NCBI GenBank assembly: GCA_937995735.1
Contig: CALKIZ010000045.1
Location: 44,464 to 108,463 of the forward strand
DNA: 64,000 nucleotides
Source: an uncultured Neomegalonema sp.
GTDB lineage: Bacteria > Pseudomonadota > Alphaproteobacteria > Rhodobacterales > Rhodobacteraceae
Direction of reading: 5' to 3'
This document shows, piece after piece, positions 21,377 to 30,417 of this stretch. The number at the start of each line of letters is the position of its first letter. Position 1 is the first letter of the stretch. The notes under the pieces were generated by a model. It searched no databases, was not told where the DNA came from, and saw nothing but the letters and a program-made list of their open reading frames with translations. The position numbers and the translations under genes were made by a program.

Positions 21377-21590
21377 CGACGACGAAATCCCCTAATTAAA
21401 AACGGACAGAGGTATGCTGACCATCACTTACTGTTACAGTCAAGCCGACTGGCGCGGCGAAATTACGGCGCAACCATGCCAATTCGTAAATAGCCTTTTT
21501 ATCTAACAGCGAAATTCTGCCGCTGACCATAACCATAAGATGGTTTATAGACAGTGTTCTTGTCAGATTTCGTTCAAAAGCACGGTCACA

Positions 21591-22214
21591 ATGCCCATCA
21601 TTAAAGACATCAGCCCACCCCGTGCTTGGCAACGAATGTTAAGCGGTCGCAGGCTAGATTTACTCGATCCTTCGCCGCTTGATGTTGAAATCGAAGATAT
21701 CGCGCATGGGTTATCGCGTGTCGCACGATGGAATGGTCAAACGCATGGCGCCTATCCTTTTAGCGTCGCCGATCATTCTTTGCTCGTAGAACGTCTTTTA
21801 CGGCTGTCAGCGCCGAACATTTCACCGCGTTGGCAACTGGCCGCTCTCCTGCACGACGCGCCAGAATACGTAATCGGCGATCTTATCAGTCCATTCAAAG
21901 CAATGGTCGGTGGTGATTATAAAGAATTAGAGCATCGCTTGTTGGCCGCTGTACATCTGAGATTCGGTCTTCCGGTAGACATCCCTCAGACGGCGGTCAA
22001 GGCGATTAAACGGGCGGATCAGACCGCCGCTTGGTTCGAAGCAATACAACTAGCCGGTTTTACGCTACAAGAAGCAAAGCAATTTTTTTCACCGCCACGC
22101 TTAAAAATCCATGAGAGTATCGACTTGAAACCCTTTTCGCCCGACGAAGCCAAAAGAAAATTCCTCGACCGTTTCGCTGAACTTGAGCACCATGCGAATG
22201 AACAAGCGCAATAA
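21591..22214 (+). CDS. HD-domain phosphohydrolase, YfbR/5'-nucleotidase-like
   Basis: GLSRVARWNGQTHGAYPFSVADHSLLVERLL and LAALLHDAPEYVIGDLISPFK. Start inferred at MPIIKDISPPR; the listed ORF opens at 21540. Confidence 0.82.
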   Translation: MPIIKDISPPRAWQRMLSGRRLDLLDPSPLDVEIEDIAHGLSRVARWNGQTHGAYPFSVADHSLLVERLLRLSAPNISPRWQLAALLHDAPEYVIGDLISPFKAMVGGDYKELEHRLLAAVHLRFGLPVDIPQTAVKAIKRADQTAAWFEAIQLAGFTLQEAKQFFSPPRLKIHESIDLKPFSPDEAKRKFLDRFAELEHHANEQAQ

Positions 22215-22275
22215 TCGACATTCAGACTCAACAACACTGTAATAATCCGACAATATAAATGCGCTAAGGTAGAAA

Positions 22276-23268
22276 ATGGAAATCCCATCCGATTTTAGCG
22301 CGCTTATCGCTGAAAGCCGTGCGAAACACATTGCCCCGGCGATTGGCGCAGTGTGGATCAATTCGGATGCCACGTTAAACCTCGCAATGCACGGCGCTCT
22401 TCCGATAGCGAAAACACCTCAATGGCATATCGGCTCATGTACGAAAGCAATGACAGCGACCCTATTCGCACGGCTTGTCGATCAGTCATTAATACGGTTC
22501 GATACAACACTTGCGAATGCTCTGCCCAACCTCGCCGCTCGCATGACACCAGAATTTCGCAAGATACCGATGCACGCCCTTCTGACCCATTCCGCAGGGA
22601 TCGCGACAAACCCATCCCAAAGCACCTTTCGCGCCCTGCGCCGTTCATCAGCACCAGCACCAGCACAGCGGCGCTTTCTAGTGGCCGATGCGCTCAAAGA
22701 AAAACCGAACCCTGATAACGGTTACTCCAACCTCGGGTATATTGTTCTAGGCGCTGTGATCGAACAGGCCACAGGGCAATCTTGGGAAAGCATGATCGCG
22801 AAAGAAATCATGATCCCCCTCAGCATCTCGCGCTTTGGTTTCGGCACACCCGGTTCGGAACATCCTGCAGGGCATTACAGAACCGGCAATACATGGACCG
22901 AAGATCGGAGCGACAATCCTAAAGCCTATGGCCCCGCCGGGCGCGTAAATCTAGCGCTATCAGAGTGGGGTCGATTTCTTCGCGCTCATCTAAATCAATC
23001 TCACCTACTCAGCACGGCCACTAGAAGCCGCCTTCATCATCCGGCATCAAATGGCTTCGCAATGGGCTGGATTGCCACATCGCGCCGTGGCAAGCGCCTA
23101 TTATTCCACACGGGGTCAAACAACGCTTGGTTCGCGCAGGCAACATTATTACCGGATTACGGCATTGGGCTTGGTATTGTCTGCAATGCGTATGAGCCTT
23201 CTATCGAGCGTGCAGTCAGTGATTTGACGTTGGAATTAATCGACCAACTGCCCACCCAAGCGCCCTAA
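22276..23268 (+). CDS. beta-lactamase-family serine hydrolase
   Basis: WHIGSCTKAMTATLFARL (SxxK), NPDNGYSNLGYIVLGAVIE (YxN), LLFHTGSNNAW (HTG). Confidence 0.88.
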   Translation: MEIPSDFSALIAESRAKHIAPAIGAVWINSDATLNLAMHGALPIAKTPQWHIGSCTKAMTATLFARLVDQSLIRFDTTLANALPNLAARMTPEFRKIPMHALLTHSAGIATNPSQSTFRALRRSSAPAPAQRRFLVADALKEKPNPDNGYSNLGYIVLGAVIEQATGQSWESMIAKEIMIPLSISRFGFGTPGSEHPAGHYRTGNTWTEDRSDNPKAYGPAGRVNLALSEWGRFLRAHLNQSHLLSTATRSRLHHPASNGFAMGWIATSRRGKRLLFHTGSNNAWFAQATLLPDYGIGLGIVCNAYEPSIERAVSDLTLELIDQLPTQAP

Positions 23269-23293
23269 GAAATCAGAAATCCTAACTAATGAA

Positions 23294-25042
23294 TCAGCGA
23301 CCTACGGCTGTCTGAACGATCTGTCCTCCAACATCTTGATTAAGCCAATCAGGTTCAATCTCAGGGCGACCAAAGAGGAAACTTTGAAAAGCATCTACAT
23401 GCATTTTACGCAATAAATTTGCGGCTTCATCACAGCCAACCATCTCGGCAACAACCAGTACATCATGATGCCGTGCGATGCTTGTCAGTGCTTCAACGAA
23501 AACCTGATCACTGGGGCTCTCGAGAATATTTCGAATATAGCTGCCATCAATTTTTACAATATCGAATTTCAAATCTCGAAGCTGTTGGAACGATGTATAT
23601 CCCGCGCCAAAATCATCCAAAGCAATCGTACATCCCATCTCGCGAAATCTCGTCAAGAGTTGCACGGTTACTTCAACATCATCAATAACGGTCGCTTCAG
23701 TAACCTCTAAAATCATCCGCTCTAGAGCGTTCGGATTTTCCGACGCCAGTCTTTCAAACGTATCATTCCACCGACGGTCACGAAGGGATTGCGGCGAGAT
23801 ATTAATGCTTAGGCGCACCCGGGGATTCCGGCGAAGCGTCTCGAAGGCGAGTTCCAAAACACGACGGTCAAGCATTCGAATCAAACCCAGCTTTTCCGCT
23901 ACCGGGATAAACGCACCAGCCGATGTCACCTCGCCGTCACGGTTTATCAACCTCAACAGACATTCATGAAAAGCAACTTGGGTAACGTCACGTGCCTGGA
24001 CGACGGGCTGATACGCAAGGCACAAGCGATTTTCGCGCAATGCAGCAAGCAGGTCGTCGGCCAAAGTGATATTATCGCGCCGCTCTGCAGCACCGATAGC
24101 GTTAGGTGTGTAAATTACAACCTGATCCAAACCAAATTGCTTTGCTTGATTTAGAGTATCTTCTGCAACTGCCAGCGCTTCATAAGTCGTTGCAGCATCT
24201 TCCGGCAATGAAAGCCCCGCCGCTGATACCGTTACAACCACCGGGCCGGCTTCTGTTTCAATCACGGTGTCGCGGATACATTTCTGAAATTCCGCCAACC
24301 GCACTTTCAGACAGTCTCTCGGGCAGTCATGAAAAAGAATGCCGAACTTTGAACTGCCGATACGGCCAATAGAATCTTTAGAACCGAGGCGACGTTTGAT
24401 TTCTTCACCAACTCTGACGAGGACGGCATCAGCGACATCATAGCCGAACATGACATTAAAGCCCGATAGATTGTCGAGGCCAACCAAGCCAAAACTTATC
24501 GTAACCTCCTCATTCTGCGCTTCATTAATTTTCTGATCAAGCACAGAGCGAAAATAAGGCCGGCTTAACTGTCCGGTTAACTCGTCAAAACGAGCAAGAT
24601 AGTCCAAGTGTGCAACACGATTTTGTTCTTCGGACACATCACGCACGCGCCCCAGATAGCGCACTATACCCTCCTCATCGTCGTTCAAACGGGCAAGACG
24701 CTCTTCAACCCATAGATCGCCGAATTCATGCTCCAAACGATATGTTCCGACAAATCCTCCACTTTGGTCTTCACTAGAGAACCACGAATCGCGCCGATCA
24801 ACAGCATCCCCTAAAAGCGCAGCGCGCCAAACTGAACCGGATTTCACAGCTGATAAATTTTCAAGTATACTCGAAGTATTCTCGGACCATTCCAAGCTGT
24901 CTAACTCAGGAATCCATAGATACATCGCTTCTCGCGCGACATTCATTGCGTGCTGATAATCAGCGCTGGATACCGAAAGTCCGTTCACGGGCGTCCGCCT
25001 GACGTAAAACCATGCGCGCACAATCCGTGCGGGCTTACTCAA
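23294..25042 (-). CDS. degenerate-GGDEF / EAL bifunctional-type signalling protein
   Basis: LARFDELTGQLSRPYFRSVL and RIGSSKFGILFHDC (GGDEF replaced by GSSKF). EAL core AFHECLLRLINRDG, LSINISPQSL, EVTEATVIDD, LDDFGAGYTSFQQLRDLKFDIVKIDG, FLFGRPEIE. Confidence 0.9.
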   Translation of the reverse strand: MSKPARIVRAWFYVRRTPVNGLSVSSADYQHAMNVAREAMYLWIPELDSLEWSENTSSILENLSAVKSGSVWRAALLGDAVDRRDSWFSSEDQSGGFVGTYRLEHEFGDLWVEERLARLNDDEEGIVRYLGRVRDVSEEQNRVAHLDYLARFDELTGQLSRPYFRSVLDQKINEAQNEEVTISFGLVGLDNLSGFNVMFGYDVADAVLVRVGEEIKRRLGSKDSIGRIGSSKFGILFHDCPRDCLKVRLAEFQKCIRDTVIETEAGPVVVTVSAAGLSLPEDAATTYEALAVAEDTLNQAKQFGLDQVVIYTPNAIGAAERRDNITLADDLLAALRENRLCLAYQPVVQARDVTQVAFHECLLRLINRDGEVTSAGAFIPVAEKLGLIRMLDRRVLELAFETLRRNPRVRLSINISPQSLRDRRWNDTFERLASENPNALERMILEVTEATVIDDVEVTVQLLTRFREMGCTIALDDFGAGYTSFQQLRDLKFDIVKIDGSYIRNILESPSDQVFVEALTSIARHHDVLVVAEMVGCDEAANLLRKMHVDAFQSFLFGRPEIEPDWLNQDVGGQIVQTAVGR

Positions 25043-25071
25043 AAGCGTATCCGGACGTAGTTAATGCTTGG

Positions 25072-26394
25072 TTACTTCGAAGGAGCAGGCTCAACGAATT
25101 TAGCAATCACACGCTGAACCGTGAGCCCTTGGACGACGATTGAAAAGATAACGACACCGTAAGTCATCGCGAGAACCGCAGGCTTGCCGTCGAAATCCGG
25201 CAGCGACAACGCAAGCGCGACAGAAATGCCGCCCCGCAATCCTCCCCAAATAAGCACCGGAACAGCGCCTTTCTCCACATACCCTCCCCGCGAGCGAATA
25301 AATGCCGTTGGAACGCTGACAGCCAAGGTCCGGCCCAGCAAAACAATCGGAATAATCGCAAGAATGAGAAAAATAAGGTTCTCCGAGAACGGGATAACGA
25401 GGATTTCAAATCCAATTAGCAAGAAGAGAACTGCGTTAAGGATTTCATCAATTAATTCCCAAAATTTCTCAAGATGCTCTTGTGTTACCCGTGACATAGC
25501 AAAACGGGTTCCGTGATTACCGATAAACAACCCAGCAACGACAACACCTAACGGCCCGGAGGCATGGAGATAACTACAAAGCGCATAAATGCCCATAACG
25601 AGGGCGAGAGACATGATGACCTCGACCACATAATCATCAATGGTCCGCATCGCGAGAAATGTCACATAGCCCAGCACAAGGCCAATCAGAACACCGATAA
25701 CGACTTCTTGGAAGAGCAGTTCAACAATCGCTCCGGGGTTAAATGATCCAACAGCCGAGTGTGCCGCAACCGCGCCGCCATGGGATGCCTCAACAACACC
25801 ATGGCCGGTATCGCCCGTCGCAATCCCCACCAAAGCCAGAAATACAACGACGCCAATCCCATCATTAAACAGGCTTTCGCCAGCAATCTTGGTTTGTAGG
25901 TTCTTCGGCACGTCGAGTGTGCGAATAATAGATAACACCGCAACAGGGTCCGTTGGCGAGATCAGCGAACCAAACACCATGCACCAGATAAGCGGGATTT
26001 CGAACCCGAAGGCCGCGACCAGATAATAAGTAATAAATCCGATAATCGCCGTCGAGATCACGACACCAAGTGTCGCCATCAAAAGGATGTGGAATTTATA
26101 CCGCAACAGGTTATCGAGGTCAGTATGCAAAGCCCCTGCAAATAAAAGCAGATGCAGCATTCCGATCATCAGGCTGTCATGGAAATCAATGGTATTCAGC
26201 GCCTCACGCGCAACCTGAGCATATCCAAGACCGAACACTGCATCGAGAGCGACAACGCCCATTGAGGCCGCCAGCGAAATTAAAACCAAGCCAATGGTCA
26301 TCGGTAAATTCAGGAACCGCGTATTGATCCAGCCGAAAAACGCCGCAAACGCGAGCAGGATCGCAGAAATATTCAAAAGCGCAGTTGCGTCCAT
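25072..26394 (-). CDS. CPA1-family Na+/H+ antiporter (NhaP-type)
   Basis: Multi-TM protein. GALHTDLDNLLRYKF, GSLISPTDPVAVLSIIRTLDVPKNLQTKIAGESLFNDGIGVVVFL, LIWGGLRGGISVALALSLP. Confidence 0.93.
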   Translation of the reverse strand: MDATALLNISAILLAFAAFFGWINTRFLNLPMTIGLVLISLAASMGVVALDAVFGLGYAQVAREALNTIDFHDSLMIGMLHLLLFAGALHTDLDNLLRYKFHILLMATLGVVISTAIIGFITYYLVAAFGFEIPLIWCMVFGSLISPTDPVAVLSIIRTLDVPKNLQTKIAGESLFNDGIGVVVFLALVGIATGDTGHGVVEASHGGAVAAHSAVGSFNPGAIVELLFQEVVIGVLIGLVLGYVTFLAMRTIDDYVVEVIMSLALVMGIYALCSYLHASGPLGVVVAGLFIGNHGTRFAMSRVTQEHLEKFWELIDEILNAVLFLLIGFEILVIPFSENLIFLILAIIPIVLLGRTLAVSVPTAFIRSRGGYVEKGAVPVLIWGGLRGGISVALALSLPDFDGKPAVLAMTYGVVIFSIVVQGLTVQRVIAKFVEPAPSK

Positions 26395-26582
26395 CGCGCG
26401 GAACCTCGTCTATAATGTTTCGCGCAGACGCTACCCGATTGCGAGCATGAAGCGCAATTGTTCGATGCGGTATCGTCACGTTATGATCAAATCTTCTACC
26501 CGTGCTATGTGGAAACCTTTATTGAATAGGTACAAGTTTCCATGACGCACGTGGCAAACAACATCTGAATCGGGCGAGTCCT

Positions 26583-27593
26583 ATGCAGACAATTGGTATT
26601 ATCATCGTCGTTGCAGCACTCCTTATTGTACTTGGCCTTGCTTGCGTTCACTTCGTCCCGCCGAAGCGCGTTCACGTCATAACGTTTCTTGGGACAAAAC
26701 CAATTGCCATGCTTGAAACCGGCGTACATTTCACGATCCCGCGTCCGTTTGCCGTGACCTCCGCTGTCATACCCACTGATGTTATCGCGCAAAAAGTCCA
26801 AGTGCAGATCAAGTCGCAAGACAATCTTGTCTTCGAACTGCCCGCAACATTGCAGTTTCAGGTTACCAACGCGATGCGCTTTGCATTTGAACGCGACGAG
26901 CCAGTGGCACAGATGGTCAATCTCGTTGTCGCCGCTCTCCGGTCTGCTGCAAACAGGATGGAATTTCAGGAAATCTACGACGATAAAATCACCATCCAGC
27001 AAGAAGTAGAGTCGACCGTTGCCGAGCACTTACAAGGCTTTGGCGTGAAAATCGTTGATTTGGTTATCGACGATCCTGAACTGCCAGTTTCCACGCAAAC
27101 CGCCCTCAACAACATCCGCGAAGCCGAATGGGGTCGCCGCGCCGCTGAACACGAAGCCGATGCGACTCGCGTCCGCATGGTTGGCGCGGCCCGTGCCGAA
27201 GCGGAAAGCACGCTCTTAAAGGCCAAAGCCATTGCCGGCTTTCGTATGGAGATCGCCGAAGGGAACGCTGCCTCTATTGCAGTCATGCAAGGCAAGATTG
27301 GCGTCCGCTGGGTCGAACGCACAATCGGCGAAGGCCCATCAGCTCAAAAGGTCAAAACACCCACTTATGTTGACCGCGACGGCACGCCTGTCGCTCCCCC
27401 GGAGATGGACTTACCCGCCGAAGTCATCCTCGATTTCTTCAAAGTCCTCGATAGTAACGAAACGATCCGTGACGCCTCAAAAAATCAAGGCAGCATCATC
27501 ATGTTGCCGACCCCCGGTAGCAAAGGAACTATGGGTGGAGGCATTTCCGATTGGATTGCGGCTCAAGAGGCATCCAAACGAATGACGCCGTAA
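26583..27593 (+). CDS. SPFH/Band-7 domain protein
   Basis: N-terminal TM, FVPPKRVHVITFLGTKPIAMLETGVHFTIPRPF, LPATLQFQVTNAMRFAFERDEPVAQMVNLVVAALRS, EAEWGRRAAEHEADATRVRMVGAARAEAESTLLKA. Confidence 0.87.
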   Translation: MQTIGIIIVVAALLIVLGLACVHFVPPKRVHVITFLGTKPIAMLETGVHFTIPRPFAVTSAVIPTDVIAQKVQVQIKSQDNLVFELPATLQFQVTNAMRFAFERDEPVAQMVNLVVAALRSAANRMEFQEIYDDKITIQQEVESTVAEHLQGFGVKIVDLVIDDPELPVSTQTALNNIREAEWGRRAAEHEADATRVRMVGAARAEAESTLLKAKAIAGFRMEIAEGNAASIAVMQGKIGVRWVERTIGEGPSAQKVKTPTYVDRDGTPVAPPEMDLPAEVILDFFKVLDSNETIRDASKNQGSIIMLPTPGSKGTMGGGISDWIAAQEASKRMTP

Positions 27594-27657
27594 CGGTCGG
27601 GGTTTAAATTCAATGCAGCCATGCTAACTCCTCTGTGCAGAAGATAAGGAGAGCAAC

Positions 27658-28113
27658 ATGAGCTGGAACGTCTATCTCAGCGGCGAAATTCATACGGATT
27701 GGCGCGAAGAAATTGAAGCCGGAACGAAAGCCAAAGGCCTGCCCGTTGCTTTCTCCGCTCCTGTTACCGACCACGCCGCCTCCGATGATTGCGGGGTCAC
27801 CATCATGGGAGCAGAGCCAAACAAATTCTGGCATGACCGCAAAGGCGCACAGCTCAACGCGATCAGGACACGCACATTAATCGAAAAAGCCGACATTGTT
27901 GTCGTTCGCTTTGGCGAGAAATATAAACAATGGAATGCAGCCTTTGATGCAGGCATGGCGGCAGCACTTGGCAAGCCTCTGGTGATTTTGCACCAAGAAG
28001 AACACGCCCACGCGCTAAAAGAAGTAGACGCAGCGGCACTCGCGGTTACCGAACAACCTACGCAAGTCGTTGACATTTTAGACTACGTTATCAACGGAAA
28101 ACTCCCTGCCTAA
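27658..28113 (+). CDS. YtoQ family protein (nucleoside 2-deoxyribosyltransferase-like)
   Basis: MSWNVYLSGEIHTDWREEIEAG, VTDHAASDDCGVTIMGAEPNKFWHDRKGAQLNAIRTRTLIEKADIVVVRFGEKYKQWNAAFDAGMAAALGKPLVILH. Confidence 0.85.
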   Translation: MSWNVYLSGEIHTDWREEIEAGTKAKGLPVAFSAPVTDHAASDDCGVTIMGAEPNKFWHDRKGAQLNAIRTRTLIEKADIVVVRFGEKYKQWNAAFDAGMAAALGKPLVILHQEEHAHALKEVDAAALAVTEQPTQVVDILDYVINGKLPA

Positions 28114-28115
28114 CG

Positions 28116-28146
28116 AAAAAGCCCCGGCGATAACCGGGGCTTTTAA
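28116..28146 (+). terminator. Rho-independent terminator
   Basis: AAAAAGCCCCGG-CGATAA-CCGGGGCTTTTAA directly after the YtoQ stop codon. Confidence 0.9.
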
Positions 28147-28181
28147 TATTTTAAGCGGGATAATGTTTTCCGTCGACATCA

Positions 28182-30206
28182 TCAGAAGGAGTGTTTGAAC
28201 ACCAGGCTAAAATTGTATCCATCCACACCGTTTTGCGCGAAATTCGTTGTTGCCTGAAAATTCGCTGACGTATTATGCGTCAACTCTTTGACTATTGTTG
28301 CGGTGGCAAAACCATAAGAGTCGTCCGGACGCGGGGCAAATTGCACATTTGTCGGCGCATTGCCTACGGCAAAGGGAACCGCGATATCATCGTCGTTGAA
28401 ATCATGTTCCCAAGTGCCGCGCAATCCAAATGTCCAGGTCGGCGCAGCAGCCGGACGGTAAAATCCACCGAGTGCAAGCGTGCCGCGCAAGCCTTCATAA
28501 TCCTGATCTCCGACACGGGCCGCCAGTGAAGTGGGTGCCCCGCCACGCGCCGTTTCCTGAAAGCCGTCAATATCGACACGCTCATAGGCAAAGCCTACAC
28601 TCGGATTTAAAAACAGTTCCTTTGTCACCGGAAAGGCAGCACCTAAATTGGTGCGGGCGATAAAGTACGTACCGTCCGTTTCCGCATCAAAGCTATTGTT
28701 GCTTACAACATTACCACTCAGATCACTTGTGGAAAAGTTCCGTTCAATATCAACAGACTCGATAATGCCGCCACCCAGAAAGGCGTTCGCATAAATACCA
28801 GGGATAATCTGTGCAACACCAAAGACACCGCCGACAAATAAACGCGAGTCAAATCCACCACGATCCTCGGAAAAATCCACCTGGCCATGGTCGATACTGC
28901 CGCCGATTCCGACAAGAATGTTATCAGTAATCGTAATATCAGCCGCCGCTTTCAGAACTTGGGTTTCCGCCTCGAAACCCGGAACCACCTGTTGCTCGTC
29001 ACTCTCGTAAAACCCGACCTCGACACCGCCGTATACTTCGACGTTACCGACGGGACGACGAATACGCTTTCCGGTCTCATCGTTGATGAAAAACGCGCCA
29101 AGATTCAGCCTTTGCTCCAGCCCTTGCGATTGCTGGCGAAGGGCCGAGATCGTCGCGACTGGAATCACTCCAGATTGCCCGATTGCAGTCAAGGCGGAAA
29201 AGGCCAGTTCACCCAAAACACGGTGCGCCTGCGCCGTAGGGTGCCGGTCATCCGCAAAAATCGGATTAATACCGGTCCGTGTAGTAAGCCCGTCAATACA
29301 TTGAACCGCCGAAGGTGTCAGGCACGCAGTCTGATTAATATCGAGGTGGTCAATGTCGGAGAACCCGAAACGGACGGGATCAGCCAAAACATCACCGAGA
29401 ACGGCACCGGCATCAACCACGGTCGCACTACCGGCGACACCATCTGTCAGGATGTTGTTATACGTCGCACTTAAACCGGAAAGAAGAGCCTGGCCCGCCG
29501 GCGCTTGACCCGCACCAACAGGCGTGCTGGTCCCGACATCCGGCACTGTGACCACCACCAGGTTGGTCGCACCAGCATCTATTAACCGCTGAACCTGTGC
29601 GACGGCTTGTGTCGCAGCCAGACCGACGGACTGTCCCGCTTGTGCAACCGTTTGTGAGCCGGACGCAACCTCCTCGGCATTGACCGTGATGTCATTGGCA
29701 CCGACCCAGTAAACGACAAGGTCGTTACCGTTGAAGCTGGGGTTTGCTGCTAGCAAGCGGTCAACCTGAACGTCAGACGACGTTTGCGCAATGCCACCGG
29801 CAAGCAATGCAGGATCGGAATTCGGGATTGTCACGCGCGCGCCGCCCTGGGCAAAGTTGCTGCCGCCAACAGGAATATCATTTGCAAACGGCGTACCTGC
29901 CGCCGCTGGTACACCCGTGATCAGGTTCGGCCCGTGTTCAACGCCCAGATTTTCTGCCAGGACACCGGCGTAAGTCTGACTTGAACCGTCCGGCGCGTTA
30001 TTCAGAAACTGATACGGAATCTGCGGCAGGATCGTACCACCAGCCGCCGCAGCTGCTGGAATTGCTTGCGAGTAAGCGCCCGCATCACTCAGGCTGTCAC
30101 CAATAATAAAAAGCCGGTCAATTCTGAACTCCTGCGCTATGGCTGACGTTGCCAAAACCGTTGTCGTCAAAAAAACGGTCGTTGCCGTTCTCAATCGAAA
30201 ACCCAT
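28182..30206 (-). CDS. autotransporter with GDSL/SGNH lipase-esterase passenger
   Basis: LFIIGDSLSDAGAYS (GDS block), VYWVGANDITVNA (GxND), DDRHPTAQAHRVLG (DxxH). C-terminal beta-domain ends in FSLVFKHSF with a terminal Phe. Confidence 0.93.
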   Translation of the reverse strand: MGFRLRTATTVFLTTTVLATSAIAQEFRIDRLFIIGDSLSDAGAYSQAIPAAAAAGGTILPQIPYQFLNNAPDGSSQTYAGVLAENLGVEHGPNLITGVPAAAGTPFANDIPVGGSNFAQGGARVTIPNSDPALLAGGIAQTSSDVQVDRLLAANPSFNGNDLVVYWVGANDITVNAEEVASGSQTVAQAGQSVGLAATQAVAQVQRLIDAGATNLVVVTVPDVGTSTPVGAGQAPAGQALLSGLSATYNNILTDGVAGSATVVDAGAVLGDVLADPVRFGFSDIDHLDINQTACLTPSAVQCIDGLTTRTGINPIFADDRHPTAQAHRVLGELAFSALTAIGQSGVIPVATISALRQQSQGLEQRLNLGAFFINDETGKRIRRPVGNVEVYGGVEVGFYESDEQQVVPGFEAETQVLKAAADITITDNILVGIGGSIDHGQVDFSEDRGGFDSRLFVGGVFGVAQIIPGIYANAFLGGGIIESVDIERNFSTSDLSGNVVSNNSFDAETDGTYFIARTNLGAAFPVTKELFLNPSVGFAYERVDIDGFQETARGGAPTSLAARVGDQDYEGLRGTLALGGFYRPAAAPTWTFGLRGTWEHDFNDDDIAVPFAVGNAPTNVQFAPRPDDSYGFATATIVKELTHNTSANFQATTNFAQNGVDGYNFSLVFKHSF

Positions 30207-30417
30207 TTATTCCTCCACAGCATGTAGGTAAGGGCAGCATTGAAACAGCCACCGCATTTTTTGCGCTCACAGCGCAGTTACCTAATGTGTAAAGTGGGCC
30301 TAACTGAAAGGGAACGCGAAAAGAACAGTAGTGGTATATTTTCAGTATTTTTTTGGGAAGACGCAAGGTCACCTGTGCGCCTTCCGATACACTGAAATCA
30401 ATCAGAGATTGATTGAA

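Noticed and set aside
21591-22214. HD-domain protein considered as a second PhnZ/TmpB-like oxygenase
   Set aside because: Motifs (HGAYPFSVADHS, LLHDAPEYVIGD) fit YfbR-like 5'-nucleotidases, and no oxygenase partner is adjacent.
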